64,000 nucleotides of DNA from Luscinia megarhynchos (taxonomy: Eukaryota > Chordata > Aves > Passeriformes > Turdidae). The notes beneath the pieces were generated by a model that was given only the letters and a program-made list of their open reading frames with translations, was not told the DNA's origin and did not search any database. Made by a program: the position numbers and the translations under genes. Shown here piece by piece: positions 20,651 to 35,149 of this stretch (positions within the stretch are counted from its first letter, which is position 1; each line of letters opens with the position of its first letter). Where the stretch lies: contig CM067572.1 of assembly GCA_034336665.1 (NCBI GenBank), positions 3,465,786-3,529,785 of the forward strand, read 5' to 3'.

Positions 20651-23600
20651 AGTTATCAAGGGCTAAAGTTGCACTTCGAACAGTCATCAATCAGTAGGAA
20701 AAAATACGCATTGAATTAAAACTCCCAGCAAACTCCAACACCTTAGGGCTTTTTCCTTTTACAAGCAACATTTTCTTCCACTGAAAACAGAACTACTTGT
20801 GCAGGTGGTTTTTAAACACAAACAGCTGCTCCATGGAAATGCAGTTGGGGAAAATTATTCAGAAAAAAAAGACAAAGACAAAGCCATGGGTGTGGAGCAA
20901 GAATCCATACAGCCCCAATTCCCAGGGAAATATAGGAAGGGAAGAGAAACCTAAGATATAAACAGTAAGTGGAATTTCCATTGCGCTGTTCCCAATAAAC
21001 ACACTGGTTTTGGGGGAAGGAAAGTGGGATCAAGGGAGCAGAGTGAGGCAGTAGGTGTTGTGAGGGAAAGCGTGGTGGAGGGTTACGGCTCGTAAAAATC
21101 CGCTTCATCTTTCAGTGTCAGAACAATGCCCGGGTGTATGGTGGGCTGTGTTATCAGCCAGGGAAGCAGAGCAAGGCTGGGATAAACAGCACCAGACAGC
21201 CAGGGGTTTGTGGTCATGATTTACTCCTGCCTTCCCAGATAGTTCCTCCTTTCTTTCTGCTTCATTTCTGTTGATCTGTCCATCTTTTAAAAGGTCTTGT
21301 AGGACGTAGCTGTTTTTAGCACTGTCACCATAATTTTAATTACTAATATATTTTTTGGCTATACAGAATTTTTAAAAAGCCTTAGTAGTTGTATTTGGAC
21401 CAGAACTACCAAGATCAAAGACAAAATTGCTGCTCTTTTCTTATTCCACTAGAAATGTCTCTCTTCTATCTATGAGCTCTTCTATCACCTCATTCTCCGA
21501 TGCATTCCCTCAAGTAAAAACTTCACTTTCAGAGCACTTTGGTGTGTGTGCCATCCCCATGTAGGGACACAATGTCAATTCCCCCTCCTATTACAGACTG
21601 CAGAGGCCAGCCTTCAAATGCTGCATTTTCTCCAGCCCTGCCCTCCAGGGGAGGCTTTCCCTGCAAACACCCCCAAAGCTATTTCAACAGTTTCCTCCCA
21701 ACTCTCCTTCAAATTCCTCTTTGAATTCATAAGGATTAATCTCCTGGTATGCTGCAGCTGTCAAGATGACAGGTTCTGGGTTTCCTCCTCTCTTATATGC
21801 ATCCATTAATGTTCTCTTGGATTGAAAGATCCTAAAGCAGAAACCATCTCTGTGCCCTTTATTCCCCACCCAGGTCCTCTGGCTTCTTCTGTAACTGTGG
21901 TAAAGTCCCATAAATGTTTGAGTAAAGAGTGAAAAAAGTAATTCCTTAAATTACATAGAAGAGTAATGAATTCAAGCAATATGAGCAAGCTCAGTGCCAC
22001 CTTCCTACCCAAGCAAGTGTAATGTCACTGCAATAAGAGCCCCATTATTTTTCCTGGTGCCGAGATTGTATGAAATACTTCGTGCACAAACATGAAGATG
22101 GAGTCTCACCTTTGGATCTGCATTCCAGGAAAATCACATTTCCTGGAGAAGAGGTGCAGTGAAAGCCAATCTGATGCTGCTGAAGGCCCAGATGGAACTT
22201 GTTAGTTCCACCATTATTTTTCCCTTTCTCTATAGTCTATTGTGTTAATGTTCTTTGGAGGCAAGGGCTTTGTAACAGGATAAGCTTTTATCAAACTGAA
22301 TCAGACCAGTAGTATCCCAAACTGGGAGAGTCTGAGTTCCAGATAGCCCTGGAAGGTGGGCAAAGCTTGCAGCAGACAAATCAGTAGCAAAACCTTAAAC
22401 ATTCAGGAGGAACACAGAATAATCAACTGGAATATTAACGTGCTGGTAAAATGATTAAAGTTTGGCATTACACATATTTTCAAATGTACTGACACTTCAT
22501 TCTCATAAAGACCAGCTCAGTTATGTTTGATTTGTATTCATATCCTATAATGTGAATATATTTGCTCAAAATTGCTCCATAGTAAATCACCATCACAGAA
22601 ATAAGCTTATATTTATTCTTAGCATTCATGAATTGCATGGTGTTGGACCACCATATATTTAACACCTCCGAAGAAACCCAACCGCAACTTTTGAAAGCAA
22701 CACCTTTATATATCATTATAGACATTGCTTCCTTAACAGTTAATCACACACTCTCCAACCACGGGGTTTTTAACTTAAGAGAGAAAAAAGAGTGACTCTA
22801 TAGCTTGAAATGCAAAGCCCTCTACTTGACCTTTGGATGTGAAAAACCCCATTGGGCCAGGTCCTGGGGGTGCTGAGCACTCTCACCCATGCACTGAGCA
22901 CCCTTGGCTTCCACTGAAGCCGACACAAGTTGAAGGCATTCAACAACTTGCTGGATCAACCCTGCAATCACTAAAAGCTCTCTCCAGAGTGATATAAATG
23001 TGGACAGTCACTTCACTTCACAGGTTTGGTCCAGCATTAGGGTTACTTTAAAACCAAAGCTGTCGGAGAAAATGTTGGATCTATGATATGATTTTGAACC
23101 CAGGTCACTAAAATCCTTCCCGACGCAGCATCTTCTTTGGGATTCTTAAGAAAGCTAAACCTGCAAAGACAAATATTATGGCAACAAAAATAAATGCCCG
23201 AGTTTTTAACCTTTTCAGGGAAAGTAATTCCTTTATTGGCTGCAGCTAAAACTTCCTACCTTTCTTTCCCTTTTTGTTGTATCTGTGAGTAATTTCTTCA
23301 GTCACATTGTTTATAAGAAGTGAAGTTATTCGTAATCATGCCTTAAGAGTATGTACACAAACTGGACATCCTAATAGAGCACTATGTATTAAATTCCTGA
23401 TTGTTTGACATAAATTCTCTCTCTTTCTTTTACTCAGACAGGAAGCTTCCCATTTATTTACGAATAGGTTAAGACCCTAGTCATGTTCCTAACTGTGTTC
23501 CTAAGTGCTAACATATATTAAGTAAATTTAGAGCCTCTTCTGCATAGGAAACAAATTAAACTGGTTAAACATGGAGAAAGACTAAATGTAATCTATCTTT

Positions 23601-26600
23601 TGTCATGTTTATGATATCGGAACGCATCTTATATGAATGTTCCAATTTGGCTGTTACAGCAGATGGGTTGCTTATGATAAACCACAACTACAGACAGAGA
23701 ATGTGATAGTATAAATCATAAAGAAGATAAATAATGAAATTCTTTGAAATAACCTTGGTTAAATATTTAGACATTTGGTTTCCAAGCTTGCTTGCACATA
23801 TGAAATAGTATTCTCTACCCATGGAAAGAAATGCTCTCAACAATAATCATATTGGGACGACTAATAAGGCCTAAAGGACATATTTGCATTTAGAGACCTC
23901 TTTGGATTTATATAAAATTTGTATACGCAGGGAAGTTATTGGTACTCAGGGGATGTCTGGTCCTAGATGGAAACCTGTATTAAAAAGTAAAGACAACTCA
24001 TGATTGAGCCATTTTTCCATAGGTCAAGACATACTGGAGTTCTCTGTGCTTCTTTGTGCAAAGGGCACAAGTCTGGGAGAAAAAGTGAAGTCTTGTCTTT
24101 AACCTCTCTTATTTATAGCTGCCCTAGCTGAGGCAGGTACCAAACCTCAAAATTATTACCAGGCAGAACTTCAATTTTCCAATTCATAAAATTCCTAGGA
24201 ACCTGATTTCTACCAGTAACTTAAGAAGGAAGATTAGTGTGCAAATCCAATGAGGGATACATGCCACTGAGCTTACAACTGCACCAAAGAAAGTAATCCA
24301 CTCTCAGGGATTTTATTTTTACTGGAAGCTTTACACATTTCAAAGGTGGGTATGAAGTCCAAGTTCCCCTTAGAGAGAGATCAGACTTCTTGAGTGCAAC
24401 CCTCATCATCCTCCCTAGATGTCTAGAAAATGGGGGAATTGCCCCCAGGAGACACTGCTCTTTTTGAACTGATGGTCAATTTAAATTACTGAACAGTAGA
24501 TGGGTAATGTAGGTCAGATGTCTAATGATGGCATTTTATGGGGCTGATGATGGAGATGACAATCTTGGTGTTTCAGTTTTAAATACCACTTGTGTATTTT
24601 GCTTGGTGAGTGTCCAGAAGAACAAAGCTTGAGCACACAGCAGTTAAACAAAAAACCATCTATGAGCTGTGCTAGAAAATGAAACTAAACCTGTGCCTCC
24701 TGTCATAAATATGATACCTGCCCTGATTTTATTCAGAGTAGGGCTAAGACTTATCTCCTCTGAGTTTTCCATGAGACGTGATTTTACATCATTTGTGGTT
24801 AGTTCCTTTTAATCCCAACAGAAGTGAAAGCAACTGAGGCATTCATTAAACAAAGACATTGGTATATCCACAATGGCATCATTCCTCTGCCCAAATCCTG
24901 GCATGACTTACATCCCAGGCATCCCAAGGCTGCAAGGGCAACCCAAAGCCAAGTGCAGGAACTGACGCACGACCAAATGCACAGAAACTGGAGCACACGT
25001 GGTGCCCCTTTCTTTTAAATTAAGGATCTTGCCTTTTAAAATGAAGTGATTATGATGAGGGCAGTGGGATTAAGAGAGGACTGGGGCCTTTTGTGCAGGT
25101 GGTTTCCTTAATAGGAGACTTTCTAGCAAGAGAGCACTATATATTCTCCAGGCTCAAAGCTAAACTTCTATTAAAACCAATTAATTCATTGAACAGGCTT
25201 GTATCGCTTTACAGTGCCTGGGCCTTTACTTAAAAGAAATCAATTGTATGAGTACAGCTGAGAAATAACCACTATAATAGATGTTTTAGCTCTTGCTTTT
25301 ACTTTTCTCTGATAGCCCTTAAGGTGGTCAGAGGTAAAAGCTAAAGATGCATTGTAGCCTGAGGGATGATTGAATGAAAAAATGGGGGATGGGAGCAGAG
25401 CTATGCTGATAGACCAATTTCCCACCACTGCAAGCCAGCGCAATTGATTGATGAATCCTTGCTCTGTCAAGAGGCAGCCCTTCAGATTTGATCACATAAA
25501 TACTCATTCAACTCAAATTCTGCTTGACAAGCCTCAGACAGCTTTGTTCTGTCACAGATATCATTGGAAGGAAAATGCTCCATTAATCATCCTTAATTAA
25601 CTTTACCATAGTCTGCTGGAACCAATATGTTCCCTGGCTAAATCCCTAAGACTTAGCTAGATTTCTGTAGTTATCAAATAGAAAGTTGTTTTTAAAGTTC
25701 CTGTCCCTCATTGCTGCTAACTACAGGAAATCTTTCCCTGCCTGTTTTCTAGGAAAGCACTTGCATTGATCAGGATGTGGCTTAATCCTTTGACAGTTAA
25801 GCTCCTTTGCCAGGGACACACAATTATACCTATTTCTGATTATAAAAGATTACTGATCTATCCACAGTAAGTGCTAAGGTGTTGTGCTTCCAAAGCACCC
25901 CCTTGTTCTCAGGCTGTGGGAGAGCCTTATAAACATATCTGAAAATAAAAATAAAACCCAAACCAGAACCAATGTGCAAAGAGGGAGCAGGAAGAAACAC
26001 AGCAATTTAGTTGGATTTGGGGGATAACTATAAATAATAAATAGTATTTCGAGGTGCAAAATAGGGGAAAATCATGAAGACATGCTCGTTAGCCGGGGTT
26101 GGCACTATCTCTCACTCAGCAGTTTTGCTCTGCTGCAGGGCTGGAGGAAGCCCTGGGACCATCTTTTACCCCCAAGAGAAAGGATTATCAGACATCTCCA
26201 GCTCTTGGTGGGTGTCCTCCACTCACAGGGATGCTCCTGGAGCACATGAGAGAGCATTTACCCCATTCAGTTCCCCCCCTTCTTTTGGTATTGTTGCACT
26301 GATAATATTTATTTCTTTACAACATCTTTTCTGATTTTTTTTTTTTTTTAATGTGGTAAAACCCTACAATTCTCAGGGATTTTGTATGGGACCTGAGGGG
26401 TCTAAAACTTTCCTGGTTTGGGGTCTTGTTGCTCTAAGATGCTGCACAGAGACAATGAGACCACCAGACTTTGCAGATAAATTCCTTACTCATTCATTTC
26501 CATTGTCTGGGATACCTCCCTTTGAAAGGATTCACTGGAGATAAGGAAAGAAAATAACATGGAAGTATTTTGACTAAAAATAAAGAAGTGTGGGAACCTT

Positions 26601-26625
26601 GTCCTCAGTAAAGCAAAGCCTGGAA
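20651..26625. other. AT-rich gene-poor stretch, no gene seen
   Basis: The most gene-like-signal-free part of the window, with few frames above 80 codons. The segment 23,100-23,960 is AT-rich unique sequence with many TAAT/ATTA and TTTAT words, and 25,540-25,830 has similar texture (TTAATCATCCTTAATTAAC near 25,583). Either could hold conserved elements, but I see no diagnostic feature. Short T tract at 26,335-26,349. Confidence 0.55.
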
Positions 26626-26744
26626 TTGTTCAGGGCCAGGTTGGATGGGGCTCTGAGCAACCTGGTCAAGTGGAAGATGTCTAGTGAGAGATTAGATGAT
26701 CTTTAAGGTCCTTTCCAACCCAAAATATTCCATCATTCTATGGT
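26626..26744 (+). mobile_element. CR1 LINE fragment, 3' end, 5'-truncated
   Basis: The order of words is that of the CR1 3' terminus: GGCCAGGTTGGATGGGGCTC, then GAGCAACCTGGTCAAGTGGA, AGATGATCTTTAAGGTCC, TTTCCAACCC and a terminal CATTCTATGG related to the CR1 8-bp tail repeats. Only about 120 bp remain and the middle is diverged (the usual C/G-rich stretch after GTGGAAG is replaced), so this is an old, dead copy without coding capacity. It is the best single piece of evidence that the host is a bird or close sauropsid. Subfamily cannot be assigned by eye. Confidence 0.9.
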
Positions 26745-28353
26745 ATTTGTTAATCTCACAAAACCTTTCTCATAAGAGGAGTCTTTATTCCTGAAAACTG
26801 TATTACTGAAAGCTTAGGAGGACATGGGCTATCTATATTGCTAAACATTTGTGTGTGGAGCTGGGTGCAAGCAATGAAATATAACTTAAATTGTTGAGCA
26901 AATTTGATGGTAAAAGCTCAGGCTTCTTTTGTTATGAAAAAATAGTATTTTAAAGTAAACACTGCAGTACAGAGGGGGAAAAAAAAGATCATACTCTATC
27001 CCTGTGTACATCACAAATCTTCTGCTTGCTCTGGGGAGAAGTCACTTCGTGTTATGCTCTCTACCAGCCTTGGACTGTGGTCAATTTAATCAATGCTGCT
27101 CCTGACGGCAGCGCTGCTCAGCCGAAAATGGAAGTGACCGTTTCAAGCTGTGCTCTCCGAGCAGCCAGCTGGCCTATTTTAAACTCTCTGCAAACTTGAC
27201 ATACTAATGTTTCCTCCTCAGCACCGAAGGAACCAGTTCTAAAGGCATCTTCTCAGGTTATGCAGCAGGAAAAGGCAGATGCATAGATCAGGGCTGCCAA
27301 GCCTTTGCACACCGAATGGCCAAAGCAGAGAGGCATGGTCTGGCAGCAAAGGGGGAATTACTTGGGTGCAGAAATGAGACATATCTGCATTAAAAAACTG
27401 AAACGACTTTTGTTTTCTCTCCTTATTCTCAGGAAGAGGTGAAGCCTGAAGACAAAGTTGGGACCTTTTAAACTCGTGCAAAACTTTCTGGGTTGAGTTT
27501 GCTTTGCCATCAATGCTCCTCCTTTCCCCTTTCTTTTCCTCTTGCTTCCTTCTCTTTTCTCCACACACTTGTCTCCACCCCTCCACCCCTTGCTCATTTT
27601 TTTTTCTTAATTTTTTCCCTTTTTAACCAATACTTGGCAAAAATGTTTCTCCTTACTGGACAGGGACCTTTATCTGCCTCCCCAGCTTGCAGAGTTGTGA
27701 GTTAGGTTCCCCTCTCACCTCAACACAGAGGTGCTCGGAAACCAGGAGAAGGGCCAGATATTTAAGGTCTCAGAGGGAAGGAGTTTCCTAGCCCTAGTTC
27801 CTGCCTAATTCCATCTGGAAAACAATGATAAATCAGATTTATTAGCACTAACCTGGGTTTTTCTCTTAAGGCAGGTTATAGGGAGGTGGAAGCCCTAGTG
27901 ATCCTGCTCCTTCCAGCACTGGGATCCATGCTTGCCTTTTTTATTCAATCTTGCCTCAAAATATAACCATGATATAAACTGATGGACAAAATGCACAACT
28001 GAAAGAATCCTTGGAGCAGGAAACTTAAAAAAAATAATAATTGCATTATCTAGACCCCTATAAGAATGTCTTTAAGTCACAATCTTTAAATCTTTAAATC
28101 ACAAAACGAAATAAACAGGATCAGATGTATAGTGAAAAACCTGTAAATGTCCTTTCTCATTATGGAGGTCAAAGAATACATTAGTTATTTTTAACTAATG
28201 TCTTATTCGACCCCATGCAAACTTAAATCAGTTTGGGTCTGACTGATTCAAAGCTGTTCTCTGGTTCCCTGCTCTGCTGTAATAATTGACTAGGCTAGAC
28301 TTTAGAAAGGTCAAAAAAGCAGCCCCGCTTCATATTATTTCAGCTAATAACTC

Positions 28354-28379
28354 AGTTCTTAAATCAAAATTTAAGAACT
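28354..28379. repeat. Perfect 11-bp inverted repeat, 4-base loop
   Basis: Arms AGTTCTTAAAT and ATTTAAGAACT flank CAAA. The arms are AT-rich and no T-run or transposon terminus accompanies them. One or so such hairpin is not far from chance in 64 kb of AT-rich DNA. Confidence 0.85.
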
Positions 28380-30235
28380 AATCTCTCAAAGCACTGTTTC
28401 CTCCCCCTCCATTAAATCCATATGTAATTTCAAATTAAATGATAGATGTCCAAAATCGTTACTTTTTGCTTAATTACTTTTAAGTTACCGGGGGACACAG
28501 CATGAGGGTTTGTTAGAAGATCTAGGATTCTCCAAAAAAATCGGAATTAAGGAAAATCTAAGAAAATCTCAGAAAATGCAGCAGCGACTGAAGAACCTCA
28601 GGAAAAAAACAGCAGGCACTGGACAATCTAAAGGAAAACCAGGCAGACACATTGCAGCATCTAAGGCAGGCTCAGAAGTGGCTGGGCAGCAGGTCTGTGG
28701 GGTAGGTGTGCTGGGGCTGATAGGGAGCTTGTCAGCTCAGATGAGATGTGATTGTCAGCACAGACTGGGGGCTTTCATGGAGTGGAAGACAACAAAGGCT
28801 CCACATTAACCCATCATCACTCTCTAAATACGTTAATTCCAGGAGGGTGCCAGGATATGTCTGATTGAATGCAAATTTAAAGACTGGCTCATGTCAAGCG
28901 TTCAACATAAAAGTTAACATTTAAGTAGAGCATTTCTACCAAAGTCTCTGATATCAATTTGTAAAAGCCCCAAATCCAAGCTCTTAAATTTCATTGCATT
29001 AGTTTGTGATGTTACAGTCACTCACAGAAAACTTTCTCCATGTTCAATATATTCTCAATTCATTCTGCTATCCTTGTCTGACTCCCTTCAGTGGAAAATT
29101 GGCCTTAATCCCTATGTAGGAATGCAAGATGAAGATTGTTAGCAAAGAGTGGTGTGAACTAGGGCTGTCATTCCTCTCAGCTCCTTGTGGTCATATTTAA
29201 GCCACAAAAAAAAAGAAAAAAAGCAACCCTGCTTGCACATTAAGAAGGGGATGGATTTGTCCTATTGGAAGTCACCTAAAAAACCTCTCCTGATTCCCAA
29301 GGGAGAGGATGGAAGGACAGTTGTCTGAGCACATCTGCAGGCACATCTGAGGGACCCTTTGGCACACACCTGCTTGCCCCACACATCTCCTCTCACCTCA
29401 CTATCACAAAAACAGAGATCTAATTTGGACACAACACAGTCAGGCATCCATTGTAGTCAACCAGTTGACATAGCAATGTTTTCCTTCCCTCCAGCTCTTA
29501 CCTCCCCCAAAATCCCTTTTCTTTTCCCACTTCCAAAGAGATATTTTTTTAAAGACACCAAACATTGGGTTTTGACTGCTGTTTATGGGATACTTACTTG
29601 GGACTGCAATAAACTGCGGGCAGCTTGAGGTTGGCTCCTCAAACTGTAACTACTGTTGGGTTTTTGTTGTTTCTCTCTGCCGAGGGAGCCTTTTCTTCCT
29701 GCTTCCCTGCAGCCCCTCTGAGCTGTGCTTTTGTTTAGCCTCCCGGCACAGAGTTGTTTATTTGCACTAACAGCACCAGCCCTGCTCCCCGTGGACTGTT
29801 TGTCCAGTGGCCTGTGGAGCCTCCATGACTTTATTGTTGACAAGTGATAGGTGGGATCCAAGTTTTTGTGGTTAAATTGTTTATTGATAATTACCTGTTA
29901 ATTACTGCTGCTGCCAGCTTCCTATAATTTATCATGATCACTTTTTCTTTTTGTTGCTCTTAGAAATAATAATGTGAAAGAGGAGGGATAACAAAGGAAA
30001 AAGAAGGGAGAGGGCCAAATTGTGATTACTCCTTCCTGAGTTTTAAAACTGCATCATTTGATTAATTTAAGGTTTGGACAGCTCTCATCAGTGTAACCCA
30101 TCAATATGACAAGGGCATCCCCTTCCCAGGTGCTGCCAGATTGGTCAGATCTTCTCCAGCATTCATCTGGTGTAAGGATTTGGTGTAAGAGAACCCAACC
30201 ACACTTCCTGTGGAAAACCAAACTCTTCAGAAAAC

Positions 30236-30313
30236 ATTTTTTTTTTGTTCTCGTTTTTAATTTCTTTTTGGTTTTGTTTGTTTGGTTTTTTTGGTTTTTT
30301 TCTTTTTTTGAGT
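30236..30313 (+). repeat. T/G-rich low-complexity tract
   Basis: A T-dominated stretch with GTTTG/GGTTTTT words, A/C-rich on the minus strand. It generates Phe-rich and Lys/Asn-rich artefact frames. No attached retroelement is recognised. Confidence 0.75.
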
Positions 30314-31000
30314 AGAGACAACATAAAACTGTTCCCTGCCATGTACAAAGAAGGAACATTTTTTAGGGATCTGTTTTTTAGGTGGGTTGTTTGGAAGCTG
30401 ACTTTGATGTCACCGTGGGACATCTGCAGCAAGACCAAGGGTTCCCTCAGTTGTACCACTCTAAACATACTGATCCAAACCAGGACAAGCCAGGCAGCCA
30501 CATCCCCAGCCGTGGCACAGCTGCCCAGTGGGCCAGGAGGGGAAGAACCTGCCTGGGAAGAGACTTTCCCCTTGAGCACAGACCACCCTGGCCACTGCCT
30601 GAGGGTCAGTTGTCTCTTCAGAGAGATCCTGGTGGCCACAGAATTTCTCTTTGAAGACCAAAATTAAAACTAAGCCCATGAATTTTTTTCCTTAAATGCA
30701 CTTCTATGCCTATGAACTCTGGCTTGTCTTAACTCTGTGTTTATTGCCACAGTGTTCAGTACAAACACATTTTTAAGGGGTCATGATGATAACCACTATT
30801 CTTTCTGAGGTGCTGCTCAACTGGCAAATTAAATCTGATGAATAATACAGAGCATGAAAACCAGCACCATCAGCAGCCTTGGATATGGAAAACCAAAAGG
30901 AACCCAATGCCAAGGGTACCTAACTAATTTTCCTGAACACCTTTTACAAACAATTAAAATTTCTGTAAACAAAAAAACAACCATATTTGGGTGAGTTGAC

Positions 31001-34000
31001 ATAGTTCCCCCTTTTAGAAGCATTACAGCTGGGAAGGAACTGTGTCTTCATTTCAATACTTTCATAGAATTTATTCTAGGTGCCTATTTACACATTTCCT
31101 GGCCCAAACAATAGCTCCCCCCCACCCCCTGTGCCATGTGTGCATCAGTCACTGCCCAGCATCATCCCTCTCATGACTCAGGCTGTGTACAATTGTCCAG
31201 ACAACTCACTACAGTTTATCATCATTGTTTGGTATAATTGGAAACAGAAGTATTTATACACACCCGTGTACCCTACAACTAAATTTATAAAGGCAACTGT
31301 CTCTTTTAATCTATAGCACAGCCAGTGTAAACAGTAATTTGAAGGAATATTCAGATTTATTACATTACTTGCTTAAAGATCAATGTTTAAAATGGATATA
31401 TATTGCATTAATCCAAACACACAACAAATCATAAAGCTATTTACACAATAAATTTACAATTCCCTCAGACACTTTAATCCTGTTTCTGTTTCCAAGGAGC
31501 ACTCTTGTCTGCACACACACATATCCACCCACAAACACACTCCCACACTCAGTAAGCACTATTGTGATGTTAATTAACCTAATTTATAAACCACCAACTA
31601 GACCTGTAACCTCAGCACAATATACATTTAACCATAAAGATGTGAATTAAAGGCACATTAAGGGGAAGGGACAAAAGGAAAGAAATTTGCTCTGGGGCTG
31701 ATGCGTGATCCCAACCCCAGCCCTGGCACCTCTGCGAGTCAACAGCACCACTTTGGGCTTCAGTCCTGCTCATCTCACCTTCCTACAGCTCAGCCATGCC
31801 CCAAGTCATTTAAACTTCATTTCTGTGGTTTAAAATAATATCCCATTGACGTGGGATCCAAAACGCCTTCAGAGCTAATAAAATGTCACCCTGCCAAACT
31901 GAGGCGATACGTGCCAACCTTTAGCCCAGTGTGAAATTTTATAACTGAGTTATAAACCCCTCAAAAAACAGAGCTTATAATGGAAAGGCTGACAGATTCT
32001 TAACTATACAGTTTCCAGTGGGCTTCTGCTTAATATACTGTATTTCTTCGCCTTGAAGATATTAATTTACTTTTTGAAATGTTCATTGCTAAGATTAAGC
32101 GTAGGGTTTTGAAATGTGTTCGTGGGCAATTTATGCAGGCACACAAATGTACTCTTCTCCAGATGTAGAGAATACTAATTTGAAAATGATTTATACCCCG
32201 TGCTGCACCGTACATCCATCCCCTGCTCAAAAGGTTTTCCTCTGACACAACATTGGGATCATCTCATATATTAACCACCTGATAGCATTAGAAATTCGTT
32301 GAAAAATTGATGAGGATTTTGGTCAATGGCATGGGCTGGAATGGATTTTGTGGATTTCAGCAAAAATTGTCAAGGAGGGCAGAACGGACACAGAACAGAC
32401 TCATCAACAAGTGAATACACTGGAAAATAAAGGTCTATCCATACAAAATATATATTTCTGTGGGAGTACAAGCAACAGAGAGGTTGAGAAATGCTGTGAA
32501 CAGACAACAAGGTTACTAAATCCTTAGGAGAACCAGTCCTTAACCCAGTGACTTGGTATTTGGCTGTGTACATGCAGCATACTGACCATGGTATTTCCAC
32601 AGCAGCCCCTGGCTGTGCACAGAGACTGGAATGATCCAGGAAAAATGTATTAACAGGCCCCACAGCTGACATTAACATGAGCTTACAGACTTACACATCA
32701 CTTGGCATGTGAATATTTAGCAACAAACATTCCTTCAGAGATTGAAAATATGTTTAAAAACCAATTCTATTCTTGCACCTCCATCAGGAGTGTAAGAGTA
32801 GAATTTTCCTCTTTTCCCTTCCTCACTTGGTCCCCAGCTCCTCCACATGCAGATGTTTGAGTCCTGCTTGGATGTCTGCTACATACACATCAATGGTTTG
32901 CTGCCCAATATGACCAAAAAAACCCCACACATACACTTGAAAACAACCTATCTCAACATTTTCAAAGGAAAGATCTTTTCTTTGAAGCGACATGAATGCC
33001 TATATTCACTATAAATACGGGAGTATAAAATGCATCAGTGATGAAAAAACACACTTGCCTTTGAAGGGTGAAGGCACAGGAGAGGTGAGCAGGATTTACT
33101 TTATTTTTGACCATAGTAAAATTTCCTGGGCTTTGCAGCCCCTGCTCCATCTCATGTGGCCTCTTGGAGCACCATGAGAGAAATAGCACTGGACACCTGA
33201 AGGCTCATTCAACACTCACAGGAGATGAGAGAGAGGATTTATAGATACAGGGGGTGAGATTTCTTGTGGAATATAGTCTGCTTCATCTCTACCTCAATTT
33301 TGTCCAAAATGTACTGGCAGTCAAGATGAGTGGCTCCCACAAGAGATAGAGGAAGCCAAATATGTGCACCATAAACACATGACCCTAAATTGCCTTAAAG
33401 TAAAGGGATAGAGGAAAGCTTTGAACTGCACAGGAACCCTTCTGTTTTTTGAATTGTATGTTGTGCTGTGGACCTTAATAAAATTAGTCCCCTGCTATGG
33501 ACACCAAGGCTAAACCAAATAATTCATTTGGGAAATTAGCTCATTGCAGAGCTGCTGGAAGTGATGGTTTGGTGATGATGAGAGGGGAGAAGGTTCCCTT
33601 ATTCCTCAGGGATAGACCAAAATACTCCTCTGAAGCTCACATGCTACTTTTATCTTTCACCTTATAGAGCTTTAGGCATCACTAAATACCACAAATGCAG
33701 AATATAGTATTTTTGCCAAAGAGTTGAATGTAATTATGATTTTAAAAAAGATACTTTAGATATCCAGTGGAGGAGATTCAGTAATTTGTCCTGACAACTG
33801 AGAGAGCAACTTCAGTAGAAAACTATTTCATCTGCCTCTGCTTGAGATGATATATTTTATTTGAAATAATTTCCTCAGCGTGTGTCTGGAGGGTGAAAAG
33901 TGACTCGTTCTTATTTATCTTTCTTTTGGGGCCACATGAATTTCAGACTCATGAAAGTGAGCGACTGATAGCAGTTAAGCCAGGCAGACATTGGCAGGTG

Positions 34001-35149
34001 AGCTCAGAGCTTCCACTCTGCTGCCAGTGTGTCTCCACTGCAGCCCCAAATATCTCTATATTCTGGGGAATAGCCAGCCTTTAACAGGCACTGCCACTTT
34101 TAAAATACCAATAACTGTGATCTATGACTTGGATTTCCTATGGAATGGCAGCTAGATTGGTTTCAAAAGCACTTCTCCCCTGCCTGCATTACGGGTTTGT
34201 TGAACACCCTTTGCTGCAATATCCAAATGTTAATTCAGGCTGTTCATTCCCAGGCATGGGCACTAAAACACCGGGTGCCCACGTGGTGGGAGAGCTCTGA
34301 GGGACAGTGGGGCAGTCAGAGATGTGCCTTGATTTAAACCCCAGAGGGGAGAAACGCAGCACCCCCAAAAAGCAGGAGAAGAAACCAGCTACAGGAGCAA
34401 GAGCTGAGAAACTGCAGCTCTCAGTGTTTAATGAGAAGCCAAAGAATGCCTAAAACAGAGACAGAAATGTGGCTTTCCAAAACCACCTCTTGTGGAAATC
34501 CAAAGCATTTTTGCTTAATTCTGCCCTACAGCTTCTGCAGAAAGAGCTGGAGGCAGGGCTGAGGTTGTTTCTGTGCTGTGAAGTTGAGCCCAGCCTCACA
34601 GGTGCTGTTGAGATGTATTTTGGGGGTCCATTTTCCAGTAGCCACTGGATTTGGCCCTACATGGTGTGCTCAGTTTAAACAAATCACAGTGCAGTTACAA
34701 AAACAGCAGTTTCCACTGCCCTGGAAACACCAGAAGGACTTTACAGGAGCATCCTAAGGCAAACACCACAGCACCTGGTTAGGAAACACTACAGAGATCT
34801 GAGCACCATATTTTAATGTTAGCTCTGGGTTTGGAGGTTTAGGTTCTCACTGCATGAAGTATTTAAGCCATGTTCCTCATAGCCCACATTCTCCTGGAAT
34901 GAGGAACAAATAAGATGATCTCTATCTTCTATGAATCATAAACTATCAGTTTTCAGTGCAACCTTTCCTCAGAGCTCTCCTAAGAACAGATTTTTTCACA
35001 GTATGTGAAACCAAGAGTTCTAAAGAATCATAAGGCAGAGGTGAATCAGTTAGGAAGAACCCATTAAACATGAATCCATGGAAATCCTCCTTTTTTGTTG
35101 TTGTTGAATATGCCTACAATAAACACTACAGTGTGACTTGCAATTTCCT
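31001..35149. other. Non-coding flank, no gene seen
   Basis: AT-rich single-copy DNA. The part 31,240-31,480 is rich in TTTAT/ATTA words, and a CA-rich stretch lies at about 31,510-31,552. No convincing open frame and no identifiable mobile element. Confidence 0.6.

Larger units (their letters stand above)
26745..31000. other. Non-coding flank, no gene seen
   Basis: Unique AT-leaning sequence with low-complexity T/C stretches at about 27,500-27,630, an 11-bp perfect inverted repeat at 28,354-28,379 and a T/G-rich low-complexity tract at 30,236-30,313. A GC-richer, CpG-poor stretch at 30,400-30,660 carries mutually overlapping frames on both strands with no domain. Confidence 0.6.
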
